64,000 nucleotides of DNA from UPXZ01 sp049840795. GTDB taxonomy: Bacteria; Bacteroidota; Bacteroidia; Bacteroidales; Paludibacteraceae. Position 1 is the stretch's first letter, and each line of letters begins with the position of its first letter. The notes beneath the pieces were generated by a model, which was not told the origin of the DNA, ran no database searches, and saw nothing but the letters and a program-made list of their open reading frames with translations. The DNA lies in contig JASGJK010000025.1 in assembly GCA_049840795.1 (NCBI GenBank), forward strand, positions 57,970-121,969, given 5' to 3'. Positions 46,668-56,189 of the stretch are shown piece after piece. Both the position numbers and the translations under genes were made by a program.

Positions 46668-47303
46668 ATGCCAAAAATAAAAGTAAAAAGGAAATCCACA
46701 TTTATCGACATGACTGCGATGAGTGATGTGACAGTACTCTTGCTTACATTTTTCATGTCAACATCCACTTTCTTGAAAAAAGAACCCGTGCAAGTTGCAA
46801 CTCCGGGCTCAGTTTCAGAAATTAAAATACCGGATAAAAATGTACTTTCAATATTAATTTCACCAAAAGGACAGGTGTTTTTAGATATTGACAATATCAC
46901 TCAGGACGGTACAAATAATGCGAGAGTAGATGTGTTGGATAAAATGGCAGAAGCGTACAAGGTCCAACTCACCGACAAGGAAAAAGCTGAATTTAAAAAC
47001 GGTACTTCTTTTGGTGTACCAATGGAAAATTTCAAGCAATTCATGTCGATGAAAAGTGAAGAGCGAGACAAAATTTTGATGAATTATGGAGTGCCTGCCG
47101 ATAGCACACACAACGAATTTAAAGATTGGGTGCAAGCAGCCAGAGCCATTAAAGGAAAAGACATGGTGATAGCCATCAAATCCGATAAAACAACTCCATA
47201 TTCAAGTATTAAAGATGTGATGAATACACTTCTTGATTTGGATGAAAACAGATACAATCTGATTACATCATTACGTGAATTAAAAGACGAAGGTAAAAAA
47301 TAA
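46668..47303 (+). CDS. exbD: ExbD/TolR-family protein 1
   Basis: 211 residues. Short basic cytoplasmic N-terminus, one membrane helix with the proton-carrying Asp (STFIDMTAMSDVTVLLLTFFMSTSTFLK), then a periplasmic domain ending SIKDVMNTLLDLDENRYNLITSLRELKDEGKK. Longer than E. coli ExbD (141) owing to an inserted helical segment (about 85-160), usual in Bacteroidota. Works with ExbB in the TonB motor. Confidence 0.9.
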   Translation: MPKIKVKRKSTFIDMTAMSDVTVLLLTFFMSTSTFLKKEPVQVATPGSVSEIKIPDKNVLSILISPKGQVFLDIDNITQDGTNNARVDVLDKMAEAYKVQLTDKEKAEFKNGTSFGVPMENFKQFMSMKSEERDKILMNYGVPADSTHNEFKDWVQAARAIKGKDMVIAIKSDKTTPYSSIKDVMNTLLDLDENRYNLITSLRELKDEGKK

Positions 47304-47321
47304 TGTTTATAATTTTGAACT

Positions 47322-47952
47322 ATGGCAGAAATACAACAAAAAGAAAGCGGTGGAAAGAAAGGTAAACAGAAAAAAGTACATCTTCGTGTGGACTTCACCC
47401 CTATGGTGGATATGAACATGTTGCTTATCACTTTCTTCATGCTCTGCAACCACGATGAGCAAACCGCAAACAATGCAAATAAGTATGCCTACTAAGGATA
47501 AAGATATATCTGAACAAGACCAGAATAAAGTAAAAGCCTCGGAAGCTGTTACAATTTATTTGGGCAAAGACAGTAAGGTGTATTATTTTGAAGGAATTCC
47601 TAATGTAACTGAGGCAAACTTTTTGAAATTAACAGACTTTTCACCAACCGGTTTAAGAGACCTATTATTAAAGAAAAATATAAGTGTCGTAAACAAGGTG
47701 AATGAATTAAAGTTAAAGAGACGAAGTTTGCAAATAGCCGACTCAACTTATACAAGACAAGTCAGTGAACTCAAAAACGGTAAAGGGACACCTGTAGTCG
47801 TAATAAAACCATTGGACGTTTCTACGTACAACGATATGGTAAATGCATTAGACGAAATGCTTATTACCAACGTAGGTAAATACGCAATCAGTCCTTTGGA
47901 TGACAACGACAAAAAGATGCTGAAAAATTCTAACGTTACATTTGAAAAATAG
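47322..47952 (+). CDS. exbD: ExbD/TolR-family protein 2 (one frameshift)
   Basis: Starts at ATG 47322: MAEIQQKESGGKKGKQKKVHLRVDFTPMVDMNMLLITFFMLC holds the membrane helix and its conserved Asp. The frame breaks near 47450 (a surplus C in CC) and goes on as TMSKPQTMQISMPTKDKD... to 47952. Restored length is about 209 residues. The periplasmic part has VVVIKPLDVSTYNDMVNALDEMLITNVGKYAISPL. A pair of unlike ExbDs after ExbB is standard in this phylum. The break is probably a consensus error, because the operon is otherwise complete. Confidence 0.87.
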
Positions 47953-47990
47953 GGTTTTTCAATTAAAATTAATTTATTAAAGAAATCAAA

Positions 47991-48812
47991 ATGGCAAATG
48001 ACGTTAATCTAAATTCAAACGCGTGGACCGAAATTATTTTTAAAGATAAAAATAAGGAATACGGTGCTTATACGCTTCGCAGAACGTCCAGTGCAAGACA
48101 TAGAAATGCCTTTATCATAGTAGGAGTTGTCGCTTTTGTCGCTTTTATTACCCCAATGGCTTTCAAAGCACTACATATTGGTGCGGGTAAAGAGGATCTT
48201 GGAGCTGTGGAAATGACCAATATAAAATTAGACAAACCCGAAGTAAAGCAGGAAAATACGGTCAAAAAATTGGATGTACCGCCACCGCCGGAATTGAAAA
48301 GTACTATTAAGTTCACTACTCCTATAATCAAAAAAGATGAGGAAGTTCCCGAATCCGATATGAAATCACAGGAAGAACTTACTGATAGCAAGGTAACTAT
48401 CTCTGTTGCCGATGTAAAAGGTACTAATGAAGAGACTGGGGTGGATATTAAAACATTACAGGATAATAAAGTAGTTGTAGCTGCAGAACCTGAGGAAAAA
48501 ATATTTGAAGTGGTTGAAGTACCACCTTCATTTCCGGGTGGTGAAGCTGAGTTGATGAAATACTTGAGTAATAACATCAAATATCCTGTTGTTGCTCAAG
48601 AAAACAATATCCAAGGTAAAGTAGTTGTACAGTTTGTAGTTGGAAGAGACGGAACTATTCAGGATGTACAGGTGGTACGTGGTGTTGATGCAAGTCTGGA
48701 CAAAGAAGCCAGACGTGTGGTAGCATCGATGCCAAAATGGATTCCCGGAAAACAAGGAGGATCGGCTGTAAAATGTAAATTCTTCGTTCCTGTAAACTTT
48801 AAGTTACAATAA
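47991..48812 (+). CDS. tonB: Energy transducer TonB
   Basis: 273 residues. Cytoplasmic N-terminus (SNAWTEIIFKDKNKEYGAYTLRR, the Bacteroidota-type DKNKEYGAY motif), one membrane helix (AFIIVGVVAFVAFITPMAF), a Pro-rich linker (DVPPPPELKSTIKF), an acidic spacer, and a C-terminal TonB domain (FPGGEAELMKYLSNNIKYPVVAQENNIQGKVVVQFVVGRDGTIQDVQVVRG...MPKWIPGKQGG). It transmits ExbB/ExbD energy to outer-membrane TonB-dependent (SusC-like) transporters. A terminator follows. Confidence 0.93.
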   Translation: MANDVNLNSNAWTEIIFKDKNKEYGAYTLRRTSSARHRNAFIIVGVVAFVAFITPMAFKALHIGAGKEDLGAVEMTNIKLDKPEVKQENTVKKLDVPPPPELKSTIKFTTPIIKKDEEVPESDMKSQEELTDSKVTISVADVKGTNEETGVDIKTLQDNKVVVAAEPEEKIFEVVEVPPSFPGGEAELMKYLSNNIKYPVVAQENNIQGKVVVQFVVGRDGTIQDVQVVRGVDASLDKEARRVVASMPKWIPGKQGGSAVKCKFFVPVNFKLQ

Positions 48813-48834
48813 ACGAGCTTTAGCAAATAAATTA

Positions 48835-48873
48835 AAACAACCTGGCTGTTTTCTCGGTCAGGTTGTTTTTTTG
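48835..48873 (+). terminator. Terminator after tonB
   Basis: AAAACAACCTG (48835-48845) / CAGGTTGTTTT (48860-48870) followed by T3G. Separates tonB from the PstS-like gene, so the latter may have its own promoter in the ~230-nt gap. Confidence 0.8.
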
Positions 48874-49098
48874 TTATGTTTTATAATAAATTGACAGTCT
48901 TGATGTTTAAAAAATAAATAAAAAGTTGCATATTTGTATCTCTTTTCATTTTTTTTGTATTTAGGGTAAATCCATTTAATCTAAAACAATAGACACGTAA
49001 TAATCAAAGAAATGTTCAATGCTATTTTTACTTGTTTATCAATGATTGATGCTCCTTTTGAACTATTTTATAACAACTAATAACCAATTTTAAAACGT

Positions 49099-50034
49099 AT
49101 GAAAAAGGCATTCTTATTTTTGTTGGTCATCGCTCTTCTTATGTCGTCTTGTGGTGAAAAGAAAAAAGATAAAAATGACGGCAACACAAGGCGAAGTGGT
49201 TTCATCAAGATAGCTGTGGATGAAACAATGAGAAATGTAATACAGTCTGAGGTTGATGTTTTTGAAGGGTTGTATCCGGCAGATATTGAACCGATATATA
49301 CAACAGAAAATAACGCTATTGAGTTGCTCAAACAAGACACGGTGAGATTAGTAGTTGCTTCACGAGGACTAACTAAGGCTGAGATGCGTTATTTTTCAGA
49401 TAGACAATTCAGTCCTAAGGTAATAAGAATAGCTATTGATGCTGTTGCTCTGATTATTCATCCGAATAATCCCGATTCTATTATTAATGTACAGAATCTA
49501 AAAAAAATACTGACAGGTGAAGTAAAAAACTGGAAAGAAATTTACCCATCGTCAAAATTAGGAAAGATACAAGTGGTTTTTGACAATACAAACTCAAGTA
49601 TTGTAAGATATGCCGCCGATTCAATCTGTAAAGATAAACCGCTATCGAAAGAGCTGAATGCGTTAGAGTTGAATAAAGAGGTAGTTGAATATGTAGCTAA
49701 AACTCCAAACGCGATAGGGTTGATTGGTGTGAGTTTAATAAGCAATGAGAAAGATTCTGCATCGGTAGATTTCACTCGAAAAATACAAGTAATGCGTGTA
49801 TCGAAAGAAGAGAAACCCGAAAGATCAAATAGTGTGCAGCCCTATCAGTACTACATTTATACAATGCAGTATCCACTCACACGTAGTATTTATATTATTG
49901 TAAATGATTTCAGGGGAGAATTACCTACCGGATTTACCGGCTTTGTAACCGGTGATAAAGGACAACGAATTATCAAAAGTGCGGGACTTTTACCTGTGAC
50001 GATGCCCGTAAATCAAGTAGTGGTGTACCAATAA
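49099..50034 (+). CDS. PstS-like periplasmic-binding lipoprotein
   Basis: 311 residues. Lipobox MSSCGEKKKD at ~15-20; then a PBP-like-2 domain: GFIKIAVDETMRNVIQSEVDVFEGLYPADIEPIYTTENNAIELLKQDTVRLVVASRGL, IRIAIDAVALIIHPNNPDSIINVQNLKKILTGEVKNWKEIYP, and a C-terminal YPLTRSIYIIVNDFRGELPTGFTGFVTGDKGQRIIKSAGLLP typical of PstS-type phosphate-binding proteins. No ABC permease genes follow, so it is unlikely to serve a Pst transporter here. In Bacteroidales this gene regularly accompanies exbBD-tonB, where its role is unknown. Confidence 0.83.
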   Translation: MKKAFLFLLVIALLMSSCGEKKKDKNDGNTRRSGFIKIAVDETMRNVIQSEVDVFEGLYPADIEPIYTTENNAIELLKQDTVRLVVASRGLTKAEMRYFSDRQFSPKVIRIAIDAVALIIHPNNPDSIINVQNLKKILTGEVKNWKEIYPSSKLGKIQVVFDNTNSSIVRYAADSICKDKPLSKELNALELNKEVVEYVAKTPNAIGLIGVSLISNEKDSASVDFTRKIQVMRVSKEEKPERSNSVQPYQYYIYTMQYPLTRSIYIIVNDFRGELPTGFTGFVTGDKGQRIIKSAGLLPVTMPVNQVVVYQ

Positions 50035-50129
50035 TCATTTTTGCGGAGATTTGTGTTTTTGAATAATTTGGTACGAGTTTTGAAATAAAAGTAAAAAATA
50101 AGATATTTAATAATTAAAAAAAGAGTAAA

Positions 50130-51705
50130 ATGAAAAAAAGTTTGATGTTTTTATTACTATTTGTTTTTGTATTATCTTCTTTTGCCGGCAACAAAGTGGC
50201 GACAGACTATTACAATGCCGGTGACTATCCTACTGCAAAATCTTTTTTTCTGTCAGATGGCGTTGATGCTATGGATTGCTATTATTTGGGACAAATCTAT
50301 CTGAAGAATAATAAGAAAGATTCTGCACAGTATTATTTCAATAAAGGGATTACAAGAAGATCCGGCAAACGGATACAATAAAGTGGGCTTGGCTACTCTG
50401 AGTAACGACGCTAAAGCGTTGGCAGCAGTTGCAAAAGACAAACTTTACAGTAAAAATCCCGAAATGCTTATCGCAGTTGCTGAAGCCTTCGAGTGTAATA
50501 ATAATTCGGCTCAGGCAGCCACATATGTAGCTAAAGCTAAAAAAGCAGATAAAAAAAGTGCACTTCCGTATATTTTTGAAGGCGATCAGTTATTAGCTAA
50601 AAAACAAACGAATGAGGCTGCTTCGAAATACGACAACGCAATTTATTTTGATCCAAGCAATAAAATAGCATATTTAAAATCGGCACAGGTGTATAAAAAC
50701 GTGAGAACATCGGTTGCAAAAGAATATTTGGAAAAAGCCGTAGCTATTGATCAACAATATGCGCCGGGATTGTTTTTACTTGCTGACTTGAACAATCGTA
50801 CGGGTTATTATCCTGAAGCTTTGGAATCTTTTTCTAAATATTTAGGAGTGATTAAGCCAACTCCGGCTGACTACGAAAAGTATGCGCAAATTCTCTATTT
50901 CAATAAGAAATATGACGAAACGTTAAGCGCAATAACAAAAGCTCCCAATACTTTTGTTATGAGTCGTTTGAAAATGTATAGTTTGAATGCATTGGGAAAA
51001 ACAACGGAAGCCTTGGAAGCAGGCAAAAATTTATTCACTATAAAGACAGACAATGATAGTATTATTGGTCAAGACTATACGACTTATGCCAAATTATTAT
51101 CTGATAATAAACAGTTCGGAGAGGCAGCCACTAATCTTTTAAGTGCTTATAATTTAGATACGACTAAAATCAGTTTGCTAAAAGATGCCGCCAAGTCTTA
51201 CGAAAGCGCAAAGGACAACTCAAAAGCACTACATGTATACGATATGATTGCTAAAAAAACTGGAGCAACAGCAGATATATTTATGTCGGGAAGAATGTAT
51301 TATATCGCAGGTAGTGATGAAACTGTCTCAGACAAAGCGCTGAAAACTAAATATCTGACAGAAGCCGATAGCACCTTTACGGTTGTAACACAAAAATTAC
51401 CGGACAATTATATGGGATTTTTTTGGCGTGCGAGAGCCAACACTGCCTTAGACCCTGAAACTACTCAAGGACTTGCAAAGCCATATTACGAAAAAGCATT
51501 AGAGTTAATGTTGCCAACGTTAGACGAACGTAAAAATGAGATTATGGAAGCTTATCGTTATCTGGGCTACTATAATTACCTCAAAAACGATAAAGAACAA
51601 ACCAAGTATTACTTTAATAAAGTGTTGGAGATTAATCCGAAAGATGCAGTGTCGTTGCAAGCAATCCAAGGGTTGGAAGCTTCAACTAAAAAGAAATCAA
51701 AATAA
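50130..51705 (+). CDS. Exported TPR-repeat protein (one frameshift)
   Basis: Signal peptide MKKSLMFLLLFVFVLSSFAG, then TPR units: ATDYYNAGDYPTAKSFFLSDGVDAMDCYYLGQIYLKNNKKDSAQYYFNKG in the first frame (to ~50380) and at least eight more from 50383 (e.g. ALPYIFEGDQLLAKKQTNEAASKYDNAIYFDPSNKIAYLK, AYRYLGYYNYLKNDKEQTKYYFNKVLEINPKD). One surplus A near 50355 separates them; corrected text reads FNKGIQEDPANGYNKVGLATLS. Restored length is ~525 residues. Periplasmic scaffold, a regular companion of the TonB cluster in Bacteroidales. Confidence 0.83.
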
Positions 51706-51706
51706 C

Positions 51707-51769
51707 ACATTCCCTCTTTAATTATAAAAGCTGCTCAAAAGGTAGCTTTTATAATTAAAGAGGGAATGT
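51707..51769. terminator. Exceptionally long inverted repeat (26-bp perfect stem)
   Basis: 51707-51732 and 51744-51769 are perfect reverse complements (ACATTCCCTCTTTAATTATA then AAAGCT; loop GCTCAAAAGGT). Begins 2 nt after the TPR stop. The inner part (AAAAGCT...AGCTTTT) would terminate transcription in both directions. Confidence 0.75.
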
Positions 51770-51840
51770 TGTGGTACTGTGACGGGCACAAGGAGTTGAT
51801 CTGTAATTTAATCTGAGTTTTATTGATAATATTAAACAAT

Positions 51841-51875
51841 AAAGAATGGGCAGACTACTTATCTGCCCATTCTTT
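51841..51875 (-). terminator. Terminator after mutB
   Basis: AAAGAATGGGCAGA (51841-51854) / TCTGCCCATTCTTT (51862-51875), perfect 14-bp stem, 28 nt beyond the mutB stop (minus strand). Confidence 0.8.
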
Positions 51876-51902
51876 GTTAATAACGTGATAGTTTCGCGTT
51901 TT

Positions 51903-54029
51903 TTAATCTTCAAGCAGTATTTCCATAATAGTACAAGCAGCTTTAGTAACCGGACTACCCGGACCAAAAATAGCAGCAACACCCGCTTTGTAAAGATAAT
52001 CGTAGTCTTGCGCAGGAATAACACCACCGGCAATCACAATAATATCTTCACGTCCTAAGTTTTTAAGTTCTTCTATTACTTGCGGAACTAAAGTTTTATG
52101 CCCGGCAGCAAGTGAAGAAACTCCCATCACGTGCACATCGTTTTCTACCGCTTGTTTTGCGGCTTCGGCCGGCGTTTGGAACAAAGGTCCCATATCTACG
52201 TCAAAACCACAATCGGCATAACCTGTTGCTACAACTTTAGCGCCACGGTCGTGACCATCTTGCCCCATCTTGGCAATCATAATACGCGGACGACGTCCTT
52301 CTTTTTTTGCAAATTGGTCCGTTAGCTCACATGCATTACGGAAATCTGCATCGTTTTTAGTTTCTGATGAATACACTCCTGATATAGTTCTAATGGTTGC
52401 TTTGTATCTTCCAACAACAGCTTCGCAAGCGTCTGATATTTCGCCCAGACTGGCGCGTAATTTTGCTGCTTCCACTGCCAATTCCAGTAAGTTTCCTTTG
52501 CCGGTTTTTACACATTCGGTGATAGCTTCTAACGCTTTTTTTACTGCTTCATTATCGCGACCGGCACGAAGTTGTTTGAGCCGTTCGATTTGCTGAATGC
52601 GTACGGCGGTGTTGTCAACTTCAAGAATATCAATCGGGTCTTCTTTTTCCAAACGATATTCGTTTACACCGATAATTTTTTGTGCGCCCGAGTCAATACG
52701 TGCTTGTGTGCGCGCAGCGGCTTCTTCAATACGCATTTTAGGAATACCGGTTTCAATAGCTGCGGCCATACCACCTAATTTTTCCACTTCTTCAATCAAT
52801 GCCCAAGCCTTTTCAGCCAGTTCGTTGGTGAGTGATTCTACGTAATAAGAACCAGCCCATGGATCAACTTCGCGGGTAATCTCTGTTTCCTGCTGAATAT
52901 AAATCTGTGTATTTCTTGCAATACGTGCCGAAAAGTCGGTTGGGAGCGCAATGGCTTCGTCTAACGCGTTGGTGTGTAATGACTGGGTGTGTCCCAATGC
53001 CGCACCCATTGCTTCGATGCAGGTACGCCCTACGTTGTTAAATGGATCTTGTTCGGTAAGTGACCATCCGGATGTTTGCGAGTGTGTACGTAAAGCCAAC
53101 GATTTTGGGTTTTTAGGATTGAATTGTTTTACAATTTTTGCCCAAAGCATACGAGCCGCACGCATCTTTGCAATTTCCATAAAATGATTCATTCCAATTG
53201 CCCAGAAGAAAGATAAACGGGGTGCGAAAGAGTCGATGTCCATTCCGGCATTTACACCGGCACGAAGATATTCTAATCCGTCTGCCAATGTATAAGCTAA
53301 TTCAATATCTGCGGTGGCTCCGGCTTCCTGCATATGATAGCCCGAGATCGAGATCGAATTAAATTTAGGCATATTTTTAGAAGTATATTCAAAAATATCG
53401 GCAATGATTTTCATAGAGAATTTCGGCGGATAAATATACGTATTACGTACCATAAATTCTTTCAAAATATCATTTTGGATAGTTCCTGCCATTTCTTCCA
53501 ATTTAGCACCTTGTTCCAAGCCTGCATTGATATAAAAAGCAAGTATGGGAAGTACGGCGCCATTCATTGTCATTGATACCGACATTTTATTTAATGGAAT
53601 TCCATCAAACAAAACTTTCATATCTTCAACAGAGCAGATAGAAACGCCGGCTTTTCCTACGTCGCCTACCACACGTTCGTGGTCGGCATCGTATCCGCGG
53701 TGAGTGGCAAGGTCGAAAGCAACCGAAAGCCCTTTTTGTCCGGCAGCCAAATTTCTACGATAAAATGCGTTTGATTCTTCGGCGGTGGAAAATCCGGCGT
53801 ATTGACGAATTGTCCAAGGCTGCATCACATACATCGAACTATACGGACCACGTAAAAATGGCGGAATGCCGGCTGCATAGTTCAGGTGTTCAAGTTCTTT
53901 TACATCGTCTTTGGTGTAAAATGGTTTAACAGGAATTAGTTCGGGGGTTAACCATGCGTTTTCGACAGTCAGACTTTTTTCTGATGCTGTGAAATCATTA
54001 ATGTCAATTTCGTTAAAATTTGGTTTCAT
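51903..54029 (-). CDS. mutB: Methylmalonyl-CoA mutase large (catalytic) subunit
   Basis: 708 residues from ATG 54029 (MKPNFNEIDINDFTASEKS). TIM-barrel domain with PFLRGPYSSMYVMQPWTIRQYAGFSTAEESNAFYRRNLAAGQKGLSVAFDLATHRGYDADH, the conserved Tyr/Arg/His substrate residues, SQTSGWSLTEQDPFNN and TNALDEAIALPTDFSARIARNTQ. The C-terminal B12-binding domain carries DGHDRGAKVVATGYADCGFDVD (DxHxxG, the cobalt ligand His). Interconverts succinyl-CoA and methylmalonyl-CoA in the succinate-to-propionate route. In relatives it follows mutA directly; here three genes lie between them. Confidence 0.95.
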   Translation of the reverse strand: MKPNFNEIDINDFTASEKSLTVENAWLTPELIPVKPFYTKDDVKELEHLNYAAGIPPFLRGPYSSMYVMQPWTIRQYAGFSTAEESNAFYRRNLAAGQKGLSVAFDLATHRGYDADHERVVGDVGKAGVSICSVEDMKVLFDGIPLNKMSVSMTMNGAVLPILAFYINAGLEQGAKLEEMAGTIQNDILKEFMVRNTYIYPPKFSMKIIADIFEYTSKNMPKFNSISISGYHMQEAGATADIELAYTLADGLEYLRAGVNAGMDIDSFAPRLSFFWAIGMNHFMEIAKMRAARMLWAKIVKQFNPKNPKSLALRTHSQTSGWSLTEQDPFNNVGRTCIEAMGAALGHTQSLHTNALDEAIALPTDFSARIARNTQIYIQQETEITREVDPWAGSYYVESLTNELAEKAWALIEEVEKLGGMAAAIETGIPKMRIEEAAARTQARIDSGAQKIIGVNEYRLEKEDPIDILEVDNTAVRIQQIERLKQLRAGRDNEAVKKALEAITECVKTGKGNLLELAVEAAKLRASLGEISDACEAVVGRYKATIRTISGVYSSETKNDADFRNACELTDQFAKKEGRRPRIMIAKMGQDGHDRGAKVVATGYADCGFDVDMGPLFQTPAEAAKQAVENDVHVMGVSSLAAGHKTLVPQVIEELKNLGREDIIVIAGGVIPAQDYDYLYKAGVAAIFGPGSPVTKAACTIMEILLED

Positions 54030-54111
54030 ACCAAGTTGGTTTTGTTGAACCAAGAGCCAAGATAATCATACTTTTTTCTCAATTCGTATTGTTTTATATC
54101 ATTTCGTTTCT

Positions 54112-54661
54112 TTATTCGTTTCCCACATTGAAACCGATAGGATTTCGTGGTTTATTCGCTTTCTCTTGCTTTGCTGCTAACTGTGTAAGTGCTAAATAGA
54201 TATCGTCAAAATGTTCTTCATAAACCTCGTGGTCTTTATTCAAGCTCTCCACATCTTCGCATAGCAGGCGAATTTTTTCTTTCAGTTCTTCTAATTCTTT
54301 GAGCGTATTGACGCATTTTTACAAAAGCTCTCATTATACTAATGTTTACTTGTACGGCAACCGGTGAACGTAAGACACCTGAAAGCATTGCAACGCCTTC
54401 TTGAGTAAATGCATAAGGTAAAGCAGGTGAAAATTTGATATTTTCCGGTATATTATCACAAATTGTGATAAGCTCCTGCCATTCTTGTTTTGTTAGTTGA
54501 AACATAAAATGGACAGGAAATCGTTCTATATTCCTTTTCACTGTTTGCTTTAAAATTATAGTTTCCAACCCATACATAACAGCTAAGTCGAAGTCAAGCA
54601 TTATTTGTCTTCCGCGCAAGACGTAAATTTTATTTTCAATTATCTGTAATTGCATAGTCAT
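54112..54661 (-). CDS. ORF6N-domain DNA-binding protein (one frameshift)
   Basis: From MTMQLQIIENKIYVLRGRQIMLDFDLAVMYG, an ORF6N/Bro-like domain follows: LKQTVKRNIERFPVHFMFQLTKQEWQELI, then YAFTQEGVAMLSGVLRSPVAVQVNISIMRAFVKMR. The frame breaks near 54309 (a missing A) and continues NTLKELEELKEKIRLLCEDVESLNKDHEVYEEHFDDIYLALTQLAAKQ to TAA at 54112, a coiled coil typical of the family. Restored length is ~183 residues. The domain is common in phage antirepressors and as stand-alone chromosomal genes in Bacteroidota. Possibly a mobile or selfish gene here, inside the mut region. Confidence 0.82.
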
Positions 54662-54666
54662 AATTT

Positions 54667-55281
54667 TTACATTATCGGAACGACGATAAACACCATTACA
54701 TCCCAAACCGCATGCGAAATAATCAGCGGCACCAGATTTTTGCTGTATTTATACATCAGTCCCCAAAAAATACCGCAAACCAATGCAGCCATTACGAGCA
54801 TAAAATTAAAACTCCAAATATGAACTAGTGCGTAAATCAGGGTAGTGAAAGCAAACGCTTTCCATTCTCCGAATTTTTCTATAAAAGAATTTTGTACATA
54901 TCCTCTCCAAAATATTTCTTCCGCCGGACCAATAATAAACATTAATCCTAAGGCAATCAAAAGTTTGTTTTGTCCGTCCTTCATTGCATAAATGCTATCT
55001 ACTTGTGGGCGGGCAAAATCAAACAAAAGTTTGGAGAAGAAATCGCCTAAATAAAATACAAACCATAATGCCACGGCAGAAAGTAATCCGATTCCGATGG
55101 CTTTTGAAGTAACTTGAAATTGACTGAGTATGTCTTTGCGTAGCGAAATACTTAGTGTGATGAGTATGGTTGCCGATATTGCCATTGCTATCCAAAAGTT
55201 GAAAAAATCTTTTGTTCCAGGTGAAAACATCAGACACCATAAAACAGCCGCAACCAGTATGGGAATAAATATCTTTTTCAT
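54667..55281 (-). CDS. CPBP-family intramembrane glutamic endopeptidase
   Basis: 204 residues with about six membrane helices. Conserved CPBP motifs in order: GPAEEIFWRGYVQN (EExxxR), YALVHIWSFN (His) and SHAVWDVMVF (HxxxD/N). These residues form the active site of CAAX-protease/Rce1-like enzymes; bacterial members cut membrane peptides or serve in bacteriocin immunity. The ATG almost touches the stop of the menA-like gene, so the two are co-transcribed. Confidence 0.88.
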   Translation of the reverse strand: MKKIFIPILVAAVLWCLMFSPGTKDFFNFWIAMAISATILITLSISLRKDILSQFQVTSKAIGIGLLSAVALWFVFYLGDFFSKLLFDFARPQVDSIYAMKDGQNKLLIALGLMFIIGPAEEIFWRGYVQNSFIEKFGEWKAFAFTTLIYALVHIWSFNFMLVMAALVCGIFWGLMYKYSKNLVPLIISHAVWDVMVFIVVPIM

Positions 55282-55282
55282 T

Positions 55283-56182
55283 TTATAACCAGTGAGCTAC
55301 AATATTAGCAATAGAAAATAATAATGTGAATGCCATCACCAACTGTGCCGAGGCGCCATCTAAACCCTGAATTTTTTCAGGGTTCTCAATCTCAGCCTGT
55401 TGCATTGCTTTAATGTTTTTCAAAGCAATGGGCAATGTGAGGAAAACTACCAATGTTACAGGATTTGTCAGTTTGAACAAAACCATCAGAGCTACTCCGA
55501 TGTATGCTCCCAAAGCCAGTACAATGTACTGAACTTTAGAACCCTTGATACCGAGAAGCATCGCTTGCGTTTTGATATTGGCTTTGCCATCGTCGCGAAT
55601 ATCGCGGGTATTGTTGGCATGCAAAATATTTACCACTAAAAAAGCCGTTGGAATTTCGAGCAACAAAATTTCCCAATGAAACTGTCCTGTCATAGTAAAA
55701 GCCGTTCCCAATCCGATGAGTGGACCATAAATGACAAAAATAAGTAAATCGCCAAGAGCTACAAACTTGAGTTTATAGTAAAAATAAGTACCTAAAACTC
55801 CGGCTATGCCTATCCAAAGCAAACCTATTCCTGTTTTTAACGTTAAAAGCAGTCCAACGAACGAACCTACAATTAAAAATGTAATACCGTAATTCAGAAT
55901 GGTTTTCGGAGCAAAAATGCCATCGATAAGCATTCGGCTTGAACCGAAGCTCTCTTTTCTATCAACGTTGTATTTATAGTCGAAATAATCGCTGATTAAA
56001 TTGCCCGATGCTTGAAAGATAACCGCACCCAGCACAGCCAAAGCTCCATAAAACCAAGCCGTTTTATTTAATTGGTCTTGTATGAAAAAAACATAAGAAA
56101 AAGCTAAAATAGCCGGCATTGCAGATGCGGGGAAAGACCAAGGTCTCGTTGCAATTATCCAGTTTTTGGTCGTTGGTGACAT
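55283..56182 (-). CDS. menA: UbiA-family prenyltransferase, MenA-like
   Basis: 299 residues, nine predicted helices. The first Asp-rich motif NLISDYFDYKYNVD and second NNTRDIRDDGKANIKT bind Mg-diphosphate of the polyprenyl donor. Overall similarity (IATRPWSFPASAMPAILAF start, GTYFYYKLKFVALGDLLIFVIYGPLI) is to 1,4-dihydroxy-2-naphthoate prenyltransferase, which makes demethylmenaquinone for the quinone pool used by the fumarate reductase of this window. Other UbiA substrates cannot be excluded. It starts 8 nt after mutA. Confidence 0.8.
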   Translation of the reverse strand: MSPTTKNWIIATRPWSFPASAMPAILAFSYVFFIQDQLNKTAWFYGALAVLGAVIFQASGNLISDYFDYKYNVDRKESFGSSRMLIDGIFAPKTILNYGITFLIVGSFVGLLLTLKTGIGLLWIGIAGVLGTYFYYKLKFVALGDLLIFVIYGPLIGLGTAFTMTGQFHWEILLLEIPTAFLVVNILHANNTRDIRDDGKANIKTQAMLLGIKGSKVQYIVLALGAYIGVALMVLFKLTNPVTLVVFLTLPIALKNIKAMQQAEIENPEKIQGLDGASAQLVMAFTLLFSIANIVAHWL

Positions 56183-56189
56183 ACAAATT

